Origin: Pelobates cultripes
Taxonomy: Eukaryota > Chordata > Amphibia > Anura > Pelobatidae
DNA: 64,000 bases
Assembly: GCA_933207985.1 (NCBI GenBank)
Contig: OW240913.1
Location: forward strand, 272,016,986-272,080,985
Reading direction: 5' to 3'
How positions within the stretch are numbered: position 1 is the stretch's first letter; each line of letters starts with the position of its first letter. The notes below the pieces were generated by a model, which made no database searches, was not told the origin of the DNA, and saw only the letters and a list, made by a program, of their open reading frames with translations. Both the position numbers and the translations under genes were made by a program. Shown piece by piece: positions 1 to 11,365 of this stretch.

Positions 1-595
1 GTTACCATGTTTCCCAGTGTCCCCAAATGTCTCAGTGTCTCCATGTCTCCCAGTGTCCCAATGTCTATGTCCACAAGTGTCCCCAGTGTCTGTCTCCCAG
101 CCAGTGTCCCTAGTGTCTCAGTGTCCCCATGTCTCCCAGTGTCCCCATGACTCCCAGTGTCTGTGTTCCGATATCTCTCAGTGTCCCTAGTGTCTTAGTG
201 TCCCCAAATGTTTCAGTGTCCCCATATCTCCCAGTGTCCCCAAATGTCTCATTGCCCCCATGTCTCCCAGTGTCCCCAAATGTCTCTGTCACCATGTCTC
301 CCAGTGTCTCCATGTCTGTATCCACAAGTGCCCCCATGTCTCCCAGTGTCCCCGGGTCTTTGAGTGTCCCCATGTCTCACTGAGTCCCCATGTCTCACTG
401 TGTCCCCTAGTATCCTAGTGACATTGGGACACACTGAGACAAGGGGACATTGGGAGAAATGGAGACACTGGCAGACTAGGGGACTGGGCGACATGGGGAC
501 ACTGACACTGTGATACATAGGGACACTGAGACACTGGGTGACTTGAGAGACTGAGACACTAGGAGACAGGGAGACACTGGGAGCAATCCATCTAT
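1..595. repeat. GTCCCCATGTCTCCCA-type minisatellite with strand switch
   Basis: Degenerate units built from CAGTGTCCCCATGTCTCC and close variants run from the window start to about 410. From about 420 to 590 the same vocabulary appears as its reverse complement (GGGACACTGGGAGACA). The array therefore changes strand at about 415 and can fold back on itself. Open frames of 84-119 codons on both strands are only unit repeats and are not genes. The array probably continues left of the window. Confidence 0.9.
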
Positions 596-774
596 ACAGC
601 AGAATCAAACTGTGAGTAGTTTGTTGGTGATTTTACAGAATGTTCTCTTATGTCACTCCTTGTGATTTACATCATATGATGCCACGCATAATTACACGAA
701 CTACACTTCACATACTCCTGCTTAAAGGAACACTATAGGGTTAGGAAACCAACCATGCATTTCTGACCCTATTA

Positions 775-1776
775 CCGTATACTCGAGTATAAGACGAGTT
801 TTTCAGCACATTTTTTGTGCTGAAAACCCCCCACTCGTCTTATACTCGAGTCAATGTCTGTATTATGGCAACTTACATTGCCATAATACAGACCAGGACC
901 GCCGGGCTCATTACAAGCCCGCCGGTCCTGTTGGGGGCTACCAGCGAGCTGTAACTTACCTTTCCTGCAGTTCCTGTCAGATCCCTTCTCCTTTGTGCCG
1001 GTCAGCTCCCCTGTCAGCAAACACTGTAAGTCTCGCGAGAGCCGCGGGGTCAGAGCCGCGGCAATGCTCCGCGCGGCACTCAGACCGTGAGACTTACAGT
1101 GGGAGCTGACAGGGGAGCTGCACAGAGGAGAAGGGAGCTGACAGGAGCTGCTGGAAAGGTAAGTTACAGCTCACAAGGGGGGGGACAAAAAAAAGTTAAT
1201 AAAAATTTAAATAATAATATAATAAAATAAAAAAAATTATAATATTAAAATAAAAATATTAATAATATTAAAACATTTTAATATTAAAATAATAATAATA
1301 AAAAAATAATAAAAATGCCCACCCCCCACCAAGGTTACACACTCTGCATCACATACACACACTGCATTAATACACACACACACTGCACTCATACACACAC
1401 TGCATTCATACACACACACACTGCACTCACACACACACTGCACTCATACACACTGCACCTATACACACTGCACTCATACACACTGCATTCATACACACAC
1501 ACACACACTGCATTCATATACACACACACACACACACTGCATTCATACACACACTCTGCATTATATACACACACACACTGCATTCATTATATACACAAAA
1601 TAAATATTCAATTAATGTCATTTTATTGGGATCTAATTTTATTTAGAAATTTACCAGTAGCTGCTGCATTTCCCACCCTAGTCTTATACTCGAGTCAATA
1701 AGTTTTCCCAGTTTTTTGGGGTAAAATTAGGGGTCTCGACTTATATTCTAGTAGACTTATACTTGAGTATATACGG
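775..1776. mobile_element. TA-flanked palindromic DNA transposon, copy 1
   Basis: Starts CCGTATACTCGAGTATAAG and ends in the inverted equivalent ACTTGAGTATATACGG, flanked by TA on both sides (773-774, 1777-1778). It contains a small terminal hairpin (TTTTTCAGCACA / TGTGCTGAAAA), an inner palindrome at about 948-1166 with a perfect TCTCGCGAGA at 1031-1040, an AT-rich stretch and a CA-rich tract with TGCATTCAT units (1340-1600). A TA target suggests Tc1/mariner-type or another TA-inserting superfamily; the transposase family is not determinable because no coding sequence remains. Confidence 0.8.
948..1166. repeat. Internal palindrome of the TA element with a TCTCGCGAGA site
   Basis: The left arm reads TAACTTACCTTTCCTGCAG and the right arm is its near-complement CTGCTGGAAAGGTAAGTTA. 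Pairing continues inward through CAGCTCCCCTGTCAGC-type segments to a GC-rich loop carrying TCTCGCGAGA (1031-1040). The loop is the only GC-rich part of the element. The same module is present in the copies at 5972 and 15950. Confidence 0.75.
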
Positions 1777-2259
1777 TATGTTAAAACCACCATCTGGCCC
1801 CCTCTTGCCTCCCTAAATATAGTAAAATCCTACTGCTGGCTCTGCCTCTGAACTGACGGTTTGCTGGCATCATCAAAAGTGGTGGTCTGAACCAATCACA
1901 ATGCTTCCCAATAGGATTGGCTGAGACTGTCAAGGAGGCAGATTAGGGGCAGAGCCAGCACAAGTCAAACACAGCCCTGGCCAATCAGCATCTCCTCATA
2001 AAGATAAATTGAATCAATGCATCTCTATGAGGAAAGTTCAGTGTCTGCATGCAGAGGGTGGAGACACTGAATGGCAGTGCTGCACACTAGGCAGTACTGC
2101 CCCAGGAAGCACCTCTAGCAGCCATCTAAGGAGTGGCCAGTGGAGTTATTTTCTCTGAAAAGACAGTGTTTACTGCAAAAAGCCTGAACGGAATGATTCT
2201 AGTTACCAGAACAAATAGAATAAGCTGTAGTTGTTCTGGTGGGTATTGTGTCCCTTTAA

Positions 2260-3545
2260 GTGTGGAAGCTTAAGAGGGATGTATGGGAACAAAACTTGTG
2301 TGGACTGGCTGACAATAAAATTAGTTTATGTAATGCAAACTTTGGTCTCTCTAACACTGTGGCATGTCCCCTTTCTTCTACACTCACTACATACACCTTT
2401 ACTCTGTCCCAGACTATATACCAGGAACTTCTGCCTGCTAGTAAGAAGGTAAGGAGACAAGTGGACATGTGAGTGCTAACGGACAGTCCTTAGAAAGCTT
2501 GGAGTAGGCATCTGATAAAGCTCAAGCCTGCATGAAACGAGTGTTCCACCAGAGAGTTATTGGCGGGGCCGGTAGATATCGAGGCCGTCTGCCTGGCCGC
2601 TCACCCCGTGGTTCATACCGGGGCTCTCGAGGCCCCATTCAGTCCAGGTTTACAGCACCTGAGTCTAAAAATTCCCAGTTCGGGAAAGACCATGGCAGTC
2701 TCGGGGACTTAGAGGTTCTTCCTATGGCTGGCGACCTTATGGTAAGTTCAATGCCACTTCATCTGTCTTCATTAACAATGGTGGGGGGCAGACTGTGTCA
2801 CTTTGTCAATGCATGCTGCATGCTCACTTCAGATGGCTGGGTCCTCCACAGTGTCCAGGGTTACTCTATAGATTTTGTACAATACCCTGTTCAAATGTAT
2901 CACCCAACCGCATGGTGTTCCCCACTCACAATCAATATCTGATATCACAGGAAGTTCAGACCTTAGCCTCCAAGGGTGCAATTTCCGCAATTCACCCTCT
3001 CACACCAGGTTTCCTAAGCAACCTTTTCCTGGTCTCAAAAAAGGCGGAGGCGTTCGTCCGGTCATCAACCTACGACCTCTAAACATGTTTGTCACATATC
3101 ACCACTTCAGGATGGAAGGTATACACTCTCTCCAAGATCTCCTACTTACAGGGGACTGGATGGTCAAGCTCGACTCGAAGGACGCGTACCTCACGGTTCC
3201 AATGGCCGAAGACTGCCAAACATTCCTACAATTCCAATGGGAGGAGACTGTGTGGCGATTCAAATGCCTACCGTTCGGCCTCTCGTCGGCACTCTGGTGC
3301 TTCACAACGCTCATGAAACCAGTGGTTGCCCTCCTACACAGCAGAGGAGTTCGACTCATAATATACTTGGACGATATCCTCATAATGGCGCAGGACCCTC
3401 ATCTGCTCCACGAACATCTTTCTTGGACGAGGACTCTGCTAGACAACCTGGGTTTCCTAATCAATTGGGAGAAGTCGGTCACCAAACCCTCCCAATCAAT
3501 AGAATTCCTAGGATTCACCATAGATGCTGTGAACGGAGCACTTTG
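2260..3545 (+). pseudogene. DIRS1-type retrotransposon fragment (reverse transcriptase), broken
   Basis: Two overlapping frames cover this stretch. From about 2532 there is a basic RGR-rich segment, then GGRLCHF, typical of the start of the DIRS RT region. From 2875 a shifted frame reads RPVINLRPLN, KLDSKDAYL, CLPFGLSSA and the catalytic YLDDILI, ending with EFLGFTIDA at about 3520. At least one frameshift near 2940 and several upstream break the gene. No tyrosine recombinase or RNase H part is present: the sequence stops at 3545 where a MITE-derived segment begins. The spacing of motifs and the YLDD box fit DIRS1-like elements better than Ty3/gypsy. Confidence 0.85.
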
Positions 3546-3942
3546 ATGTCCCTCGGCGCTGGGTCAGGCTCCATCCATCCTCCTCCCCCGCCAGCAGGGG
3601 GAGACCTAATGCGCATGTGCGGCAATGGGCGCACGCACGCATTAGACCTCCCCATAGGAAAGCATTATTCATTGTTTTTCTATGGGGATTACGGCAACGC
3701 TGGAGGTCCTCATGTAGAGCGTGAGGACGTCCAGCGTCGTTTAAAACACTTTTCATGTTTTAAGAACCCAGAAATCCCTCTAGAGGCTGTCTGATAGACA
3801 GCCACTAGAGGACGACATAACCCTGCAAGGTAATTATTGCAGTTTATAAAAACTGCAATAATTATACTTGTAGGGTTAAGGGTGATGGGAGTTGACAGAC
3901 CAATGGGAAGAAGTGTTCTGTGTGCCTGGAGTGTCCCTTTAA
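3546..3942. mobile_element. TTAA-type MITE, right end intact, left end missing
   Basis: The right terminus TGGAGTGTCCCTTTAA (TTAA 3939-3942) is typical of the local TTAA family. Internal palindromic pieces GCAATAATTA occur in both orientations around 3830-3860, and the phrase CCTGCAAGGTAATTATTGCA recurs at 4889. The left end directly joins the DIRS fragment with no recognisable terminal repeat. Confidence 0.6.
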
Positions 3943-4530
3943 CAAAGAGAGTTATTCACAGAATTTATTTTGCTGTACACAAACATTTAGTATAGACTGA
4001 AAAACAAAACAAATTATAAGCAGCAACCTGACTCTTTTGTAATTCCTATAGCAAGCTTTAAGAATGTAATGTGATAATCCCTTCTATTAGTTTGCAAATT
4101 AATTTGGAATCCTATTAAAAACTAATAGTGTGCATGACAGGTGTGTTTTAATCGTTAGGCTTTACTACCATACCTCAGGTGCTGGTAAAGTAAACATCAC
4201 ATAATTCTTTAAAATGAGTGTTTGGAACTAAATGCCACAATTCTGTTACCAGAGCAAAGTACATTACACAATGTCTGGAAATACAGAGTGGTCACCTATC
4301 AATTTCTAAATAAGGAAGTAAGAAGAGAGTTTACTTCCAAATCTGGCCTCAGCTATTCATAATGAATGGAGTTGATTTATGCGTTGAAATAAAGGGAGTA
4401 GCAACTGATGGTGGTCAAAGTTAAGACATCCTGTATCACAAAAAATACAGGTATGGATAAGGGCTAGAAGAACAACTGACAAAATATAGGCAGCAAACTC
4501 TGGAAATAGGGGATACCCTCAAATCCTAAA
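3943..4530. other. AT-rich stretch without recognised features
   Basis: No open frame, splice-flanked coding segment or repeat shared with the rest of the window was recognised here. Confidence 0.5.
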
Positions 4531-4532
4531 AA

Positions 4533-4694
4533 AAATAAATACACAAAAACAGGTTGCGCCAATGGATGGATATAAAGATAAAATGAGTGAAAACCAAATG
4601 TTCTTTAATGCTAAAAGAAATAAAACAAATTAGCTTTCAAGTATATTTTATCTTTATCTCCAACCTTTGGCGCAACCTGTTTTTGTGTATTTTA
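4533..4694. mobile_element. Small MITE with about 27-bp terminal inverted repeats
   Basis: The left terminus ACACAAAAACAGGTTGCGCC (around 4540-4560) is perfectly inverted on the right as GGCGCAACCTGTTTTTGTGT (4669-4688). The arms enclose about 110 bp of AT-rich DNA. Superfamily not determined. Confidence 0.7.
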
Positions 4695-4736
4695 TCCTGT
4701 TTCATGTATAAAATGAATAATGCCAATGACAAAATT

Positions 4737-4889
4737 ACTCCCTGTTCCAAATTATTATGCAAATTCTATTTAAGTGTCACAAAGATTAAATAATTTTTTT
4801 TCAGTTTAACTCATGGATGGCATTGTGTCTCAGGGCTCTTTTGATCACTGAAAACAATCTCGGACAGCTGTGATAATTAGATTGCCCTG
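4737..4889 (-). mobile_element. Tc1/mariner 5' end fragment
   Basis: CCTGTTCCAAATTATTATGC matches the terminus of the element at 22792. CAGTTTAACTCATGGATGGC through ATAATTAGATTG matches, in reverse complement, the 24210-24290 end of that same element. This piece holds the 5' terminal repeat and 5' leader that the larger copy has lost. It is truncated at 4889. Confidence 0.75.
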
Positions 4890-4913
4890 CAAGGTAATTA
4901 TTGCAGTTTATAA

Positions 4914-5836
4914 AAGATAGATCGTAGTCCTTTGTGACCAAAGGAAGCATGGCTTTTCTGCCCAAAACCAGTTCCACAGAGTCTTCTATCCTGGATAGTG
5001 ATGTCCCGAACGGTTCGCTGAACGGTTCGCCACGGACGGCGAACATATGCGCTGTTCGGTCCGCCCCCTATGTCATTATTGAGTAAACTTTGACCCTGTA
5101 CCTCACAGTCAGCAGACACATTCCAGCCAATCAGTAGCACACCCTCCCTCCCAGACCCTCCCACTTCCTGGACAGCATCCATTTTACATTCATTGTGAAG
5201 CTGCATTCTTAGTGAGCTGTCCAGGAGGTGGGAGGGTCTGGGAGGGAGGGTCTGCTACTGATTGGCTGGAATGTGTCTGCTGACTGTGAGGTACAGGGTC
5301 AAAGTTTACTCAATGATGATGAATAGGGGGCGAACTGAACAGCGCATATGTTCGCCATCCGTGGCAAACCGTTCGGCGAACCATTCGGGACATCACTAAT
5401 CCTGGAGAAAATTGGGAAGTAATCCAATTATCTCCAAGGACAGAGGCAAAACTCCATTGAACACATGGCAGCAAAAGACAATAAAACACATAAAAACATA
5501 TAACTGTGCAGCCATTGCACAAAACAGGTACATTCAACATATCCCCAGATAGCTCAGATCTGAGCGCACATTATTACTGAATGGTGCTCAGAGCACACAC
5601 ATACAGTTTAATTGCCATGGAGCCAAAGTCTTTCCCATAGTCTTTCATTATACAAATGGGCTCCATGGCATAGCTATCTGGGGTATCACCGCTCAAACAG
5701 GGCACGCACCGAATGACCCGGCTTTCGTGTCTTCGCAGGGGAAAATCACGCTTTTCAACATGGGGCCATAGTCTAAAGGCAGCAGGCGGGCAACCAGGCT
5801 CCTCCAATGCACAGTGGCGAGACTGGTCTCGTCACA
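4914..5836 (-). mobile_element. Degenerate LTR fragment, interrupted by a foldback hAT
   Basis: 5407-5836 resembles the U3-side part of the LTRs at 31734-33078 and 33366-34317. It shares the GGGGCCATAGTCTAAAGGCA-like and GGCGGGCAACCAGGCTCCTC segments and ends ...CTCGTCACA. The hAT element at 4996-5398 lies inside it; its perfect target duplication shows the flanks were once continuous. No retroviral coding sequence is attached. Confidence 0.55.
4996..5398. mobile_element. Foldback hAT MITE with perfect 8-bp target duplication
   Basis: ATCCTGGA occurs at 4988-4995 and 5399-5406. The element starts TAGTGATGTCCCGAACGGTT and ends AACCATTCGGGACATCACTA. Almost the whole 403 bp is an inverted repeat with arms of about 170 bp around a short centre near 5200, including the block CTCACAGTCAGCAGACACAT and its complement. 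The 8-bp duplication and TAGTGATG terminus assign it to hAT. Half of a second copy lies at 19555-19652. Confidence 0.92.
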
Positions 5837-5971
5837 ATGACCATTTAAAAAACAATGTAAAAATTATTTATTTTAAATTTTGGCAAAATATACAACATTG
5901 AGCGAGACGATCATCATTAGGCATGAGCAGATTATAACAATTGACCAATACATTGTGAGATGTGTAGCTTA

Positions 5972-7081
5972 CCGTATATACTCGAGTATAAGTCAAGTTT
6001 TTCAGCACATTTTTTGTGCTGAAAAACCCCCACTCGACTTATACTCGAGTCACTGTCTGTATTATGGCAACTTATATTGCCATAATACAGATCAGGACCG
6101 CCGGGCTCATTACAAGCACGGCGGTCCTGTTGGGGGCCGGCAGGAAGCGTTTACTTACCTTTCCTGCAGCTCTTGTCAGCTCCCTTCTCCTCCGTTCCAG
6201 TCAGCTCCACTGTAAGTCTCGCGAGGGCCGCGGCTGTCAGAGCCGTGGCAACGATCCGCACGGCACGCAGACCGCGAGACTTTCAGTGGAGCTGATCGGA
6301 TCAGAGGAGAAGGGAGCTGACAGGAGCTGCAGGAAAGGTAAGTAAATGCTTCCTGCCGGCCCCCCCACTGCACAGCCCATGCTGCTGGACCACCAGGGAT
6401 TAAGATAGCCCCCCTCCCTGACCAGTTAAGCAGGGAGGGGGGGGACACATTTTTTTTTAAATAAAATAATAAAAATTATAATATTAAAATAAAAACATAT
6501 TAAAATAAAAAAATTAAAAATAATAAAAATGCCCTCCCCCCACCCAGTTCACACATACTACACACACACACTACACATTATATACACACATTCATACAAA
6601 CACACACTCTGCATTATATACACACACTCATACAAACACACTCTGCATTATATACACACAGGTTGTGTGAATATAATGCAGAGTGTGTGTTTGTATGAGT
6701 ATGTGTGTGTATAATGCAGAGTGTGTGTTTGTATGAGTGTGTGTGTATAATGCAGAGTGTGTGTGTATATATAATGCAGAGTGTGTGTTTGTATGAGTGT
6801 GTGTGTATATAATGCAGAGTGTGTGTTTGTATGAGTGTGTGTGTGTATATAATGCAGAGTGTGTGTGTGTTTGTATGTGTGTGTATAAGAGTGTGTGTGT
6901 ATATAATGCAGAGTGTGTGTTTGTATGAGTGTGTGTGTATATAATTATAAAAATCACAGAATTTCATAGCCCTAAGTTTTACCCTCGACTTATCCACGAG
7001 GCATAGCATATTTCACAATTGTTGGTCACAAAACTGCACTCGACTTATACATGAGATCGACTTATACACGAGTATATACGG
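5972..7081. mobile_element. TA-flanked palindromic DNA transposon, copy 2
   Basis: TA at 5970-5971 and 7082-7083; termini CCGTATATACTCGAGTATAA and CGAGTATATACGG. It is organised like copy 1: terminal hairpin, inner palindrome (about 6152-6345) with TCTCGCGAGG at 6217-6226 (one base off the palindrome), AT-rich stretch, then CA-rich satellite. Here the satellite changes strand near 6660: CACACTCTGCATTATATACA to the left, its complement to the right up to about 6945. No transposase. Confidence 0.85.
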
Positions 7082-7789
7082 TATGTCATTCAATGAAATA
7101 GGGAAAGTTAACAAATTAAATTGGAGACATATTACACGAAATAAGAAACAATCTAAAAATTTTATGAAACATGAAAATACATTGAAAAGAGTTTAAATAG
7201 TTAAACATTTTCACAGTGCGCAGGTATGCATTGCAGAGTTGTACTTGTGCTAGTGCATCTAAGTTTCAGGATTTCCCTTTATGCTGCACTAATCTGTAAA
7301 AAGGCAAAAAGAAGGGCTTGTGATCAGGCCTAGACTGGCCATCGGGCATACCGGGCAAATGCCCGGTGGGCCGCGATGGCCGAGGCCGGCAGGGGAGATA
7401 ACAGAATCTCCCCTGCCAGCGCCGGCCCTGCTGCATCTCCCTCACCGGCCCACAGGCATTGGAGATGCGGCCGCAAGGGAGTGAGGGAGGGAGGCAGGAG
7501 AGAGGACCGGCGGAGCTCTAACCAGCAGCTCCGCCGGATCCTCTCGTGGGATTCTGAGTGTTGCCGCGGTTACCACGGCAACGCTCAGATCTCGCGAGAG
7601 TGAACTCTAACCCGCAGGTTAGAGTTCACTCTCACCACTGGACCACCAGAGAAGGCAGCATGGCTCCCCTCAAGGCACCCCTGGCAGAACGGATCTCTCC
7701 CCCCCCTCCTCCCAGGATAAAGGTAAGAAGGGGGGGGGACATATTATTTTTTATTAATAATTAAAAAAAAACAATTATTTAAAATAAAT

Positions 7790-8935
7790 TCCCTAACAGC
7801 CCCCAGACACACACACAGCCCCCAGAGACACACAGCACCCCCATACACAGCACCCCCAGACACACACAGCACCCCCAGACACACACAGCACCCATACACA
7901 GCACCCAGACACACACAACACCCAGACACAGCACCCCCCAGACACACACAGCACCCAGACACAGCACCCAGACACACACAGCACCCAGACACACACAGCA
8001 CCCCAGACACACACAGCACCCAGACACACACAGCACCCCCAGACACACACAGCACCCCCAGACACAAACAGCACCCAGACACACAAAGCACCCTCAGACA
8101 CACACAGCACCCAGACACACACAGCACCCTCAGACACACACAGCACCCAGGCACACACAGCACCCTCAGACACACACAGCACCTCAGACACACAGCAGCC
8201 CCAGACACACACAGCACCCAGGCACACACAGCACCCCCTCAGACACACAGCACCCCTCAGACACACACACACCCCAGATACACACAGCACCCCCAGACAC
8301 ACACACACAGCAACCCCAGACACACACAGCACCCCCAGACACACACACACAGCACCCCCAGACACACACAGCACCCACAGACACACACACAGCCCCCAGA
8401 CACACAAAGCACCCCAGACACACACACAGCACCCCAGACACACACAGCACCCCTGACACACACAGCACCCCCAGACACACACACACAGCACCCAATAGAC
8501 ACACACAGCACCCAGACACAAACAGCACCCAGACATACACAGCACCCACATACACACACAGCACCCACAGCACCCACAGACACACACAGCACCCAGACAC
8601 ACACAGACACACACAGCAGCTACCTAAACACACACAGCACCTAGACACACACAGCACCCAGACACACACAGCACCCCCAGACACACATACAGCACCCAGA
8701 CACACACAGCACCCCCAGACACACACAGCACCCAGACACACACAGCACCCCCAGATACACACAGCACCCCAGACACACACAGCACCCCCAGACACACACA
8801 ACACCCTCAGACGCAGACAGCACCCCCAGACACACACAGCACCCCAGACACACACAGCACCCCCAGACACACACAACACCCTCAGACGCAGACAGCACCC
8901 TCAAACAGACAGCACCTTCACTCCCACACATATAC
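7790..8935. repeat. CAGCACCCCCAGACACACA satellite inside a hAT element
   Basis: More than fifty degenerate units of about 15-20 bp, mostly CCAGACACACACAGCACC with C-run length variation. All three frames of the complement are open because units lack stops, producing spurious Cys-rich frames of up to 273 codons. It ends at a TA microsatellite (about 8944-9005). Confidence 0.95.
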
Positions 8936-8943
8936 AGCACACA

Positions 8944-8966
8944 CACACACATTATATATATCTATA

Positions 8967-9010
<44 letters not shown>

Positions 9011-9261
9011 AATAACCCTCAGTGAGTTAACAGACAAAGAAAATTAGAAACCTAGAATGTGAATGCAGATAAAAACACCCCCTCACACACAGCACCCCCT
9101 CTTACACAAACACACCAAGACTTCACACATGCCACACACGCCCAAATATATCTCCTAAATATATACACACACACTCACACAGCACCCTCACACTGCACCA
9201 CTACACACACATTACGCCTCCAGTTACACTAGATCCCTTTACCCTATATGCACTCTTAATC

Positions 9262-9299
<38 letters not shown>

Positions 9300-9560
9300 T
9301 CTATACACACTCTGGGTCCCTTACACACTAGATCTCTTACGCACACACACCTACACACACTACATTCCTTGTAAGCAAACACATACAACATTCTCTAAAC
9401 ACACCCTCTCTACAACCCCTACACACACTACGTCACCTATACACACACTTCTGCCCGTATGCACACACTCGCTATATCCCCTATAACACTATGCCCCTAT
9501 ACACGCACTCTCTACCGCCCCTAGCCACACATATTACAACACAAAATTGACCTATTTACA
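8944..9560. repeat. TA microsatellite and CA-rich tract within the hAT element
   Basis: 8944-9005 is nearly pure TA. 9060-9560 is dispersed CACACA with CTACACACA and CCTATACACACA phrases, including a pure CA run at about 9265-9297. Composition differs from the flanking satellite but lies inside the same element boundaries. Confidence 0.8.
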
Positions 9561-10779
9561 CAATACCACACCACACTCTACACACATGCAATCCCACAAG
9601 CAGGCGCCAAACACATGCACCATACACTTTCCTGGCCCTTTATCCTCTGGTATCCCAATTTGTGGAGACACCAGAGACAATTTAGCAACACAGCGCTAGC
9701 ATGTTAGTTACATTTGTTTCAGGCTTTTATAGAACAAATACAGGGCCTTTTTCTAATGCTAGAGCTCTTCAGCGGGGCTCTGCGCATTGAACCAACATGC
9801 TCACTTTCAGAAGGGGCGTTCTTGTCATTAGTGATGACAAAACACACCCTCTCTGGGGGCTGCTCTAATTGAAAAATGCCCGGGCCTAATTTTTTTCCCA
9901 GTCCGGCCCTGCTTGTGATTATCGCCTGCATAGGTTTGTGTACAACTTAACCAGCCAAGTTAGATCATGGTATGATAGTGTAGTTGGGTGATACCCTAAG
10001 TGCATAAGGCTTTCTGTTCTATTGTGGTTTCGGCACACTGTGTTGACTATATATGGATAGGGGTACCCCTTCCTGTAGAAGGACTTCAGTACTGCCCCAG
10101 TGTTCTCCAGTGGCTCTTATTGACGCTAAAGTTATCTTAGCTATCAGTTTGTTTTGGGCTCTGGTTAAATTGCTATGGGGTTTTAGACAGTTTACTTTTT
10201 ACAGATGCTAGTCTACCTAACCATGAACTGGACAGGTTCTGCCTGGTCTGTAAGGCATTTAAGGCTACATCCAGAAGTGGGAGGTAGTGACGTTCATAGG
10301 TTTATCCAAGGTTAGTGGGAAGATGTATCCTCAAGTAGTGAATGCTTTGTTATTTGAAATGGTGAATTTGACGAAGGGTTAGTAGTGTCTGAGGGGGGTA
10401 GGGAGTGCCTCGGTTTTATCTAACTTGAGCTTGTAACCGGAGAGTTTTGTATATTCTAATATTTTAATAAGTAAAGGAGAGGCAGTATATAGTAACCTGG
10501 ATCAGATATTGTCAAAAGAAGGTTGGCTACTTTGTATTCCCTCTAAATTTGCAAGCCGTTGATTCCCGTGTTTGACCGGATATTCTGGAGTGGTGGTTCT
10601 AGGGACAATGCAAATAGTATTGGGGACATGGGACATACCAGGCATATTCCATTTTGGATAGTAAAGTATGGTGAATGATCTTGTGGGATTAAGCGGTTTG
10701 CAGTGGATTTAGAGTACAGGATTTGTATGGTAACTATAAAAGATTCCCAAACTTTTATTGGCCAAGACCCACTTTTGAA

Positions 10780-11365
10780 AATCATTTTTCGAGACCCACT
10801 TGATTGGCACATCATGGAAATCAGTTTTAGAAGCATACATTTGGCAAACCATGGCAATTATTTTTAGATGCCCAAAATTGGCACACCATGGCTATCAGTT
10901 TTAGAGGCATACACTTGTCACACTATGGCTACCAGTTTTAGATGCATAAAATTGGCACATCATGGCAATCAGTTTTAGATGCATAAAATTGGCACACCAT
11001 GGCGAAGGCATACAAGTGGCACACCAGGGCAATCAGCTTTAGAGGCATACATTTTACACACCAGGGCAATCGGCTTTAGATGGATAAAATTGTCACACCA
11101 TGGCAATCGGTTTTAGATGCAAAGACGTTGCAGATTTAGAGGCATACTTTTTTTGGTATATCATGGCAGTTTTAGAGGTATCATTTTGGTATATCGTGGC
11201 AGTTTTAGAGGCAGTATTTTGAGATTTGGCAGTTTTAGAGGCTTACTTTTGGCATATCATGGCAGTTTTAGAGGCATTATTTTGGTATCGCATGATAGTT
11301 ATGGAGACATAATTTTGGCATGTCATGGCATTTTAGAAGCATAAACTTGGCACATCATGGAAATC
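10780..11365. repeat. About 37-bp tandem repeat, TTGGCACACCATGGCAATCA
   Basis: Units run TTGGCACACCATGGCAATCA plus GTTTTAGAGGCATACA. They are clear from 10800 to 11120 and become shorter (TTTTGGTATATCATGGCA + GTTTTAGAGG) to about 11365. It forms the left array inside the hAT-like element. Confidence 0.85.

Larger units (their letters stand above)
722..2259. mobile_element. TTAA-flanked MITE split by a nested TA-flanked element
   Basis: TTAA at 722-725 is followed by AGGAACACTATAGGGTTAGG. TTAA at 2256-2259 is preceded by GTATTGTGTCCC. The terminal AGGRACACTATAG/CTATAGTGTCCC signature with TTAA on both sides is typical of piggyBac-type non-autonomous elements. The inner part (about 1780-2255) shares long stretches, in opposite orientation, with the element starting at 14575. 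The element at 775-1776 has inserted into its left portion, splitting it. No coding potential. Confidence 0.75.
7325..9911. mobile_element. hAT non-autonomous element carrying a large internal satellite
   Basis: Perfect 8-bp target duplication CTTGTGAT at 7317-7324 and 9912-9919. Termini CAGGCCTAGACTGGCC and CCAGTCCGGCCCTG are inverted copies of a CAGGGCCGGACTGG-type hAT end. Left part 7340-7720 is GC-rich and holds TCTCGCGAGA (7590-7599) and GTTACCACGGCAAC (7569-7582). The rest is a satellite (7790-8930), a TA run and CA-rich sequence. No transposase; total 2587 bp. Confidence 0.92.

Noticed and set aside
1..600. CRISPR-like array
   Set aside because: Units are contiguous and degenerate without spacers; the genome is eukaryotic.
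7744..8952. Long minus-strand Cys/Val/Leu-rich frames (up to 273 codons)
   Set aside because: They are translations of the CAGACACACAGCACC satellite in several overlapping frames; no domain, no start context, and the repeat lies inside a hAT element.
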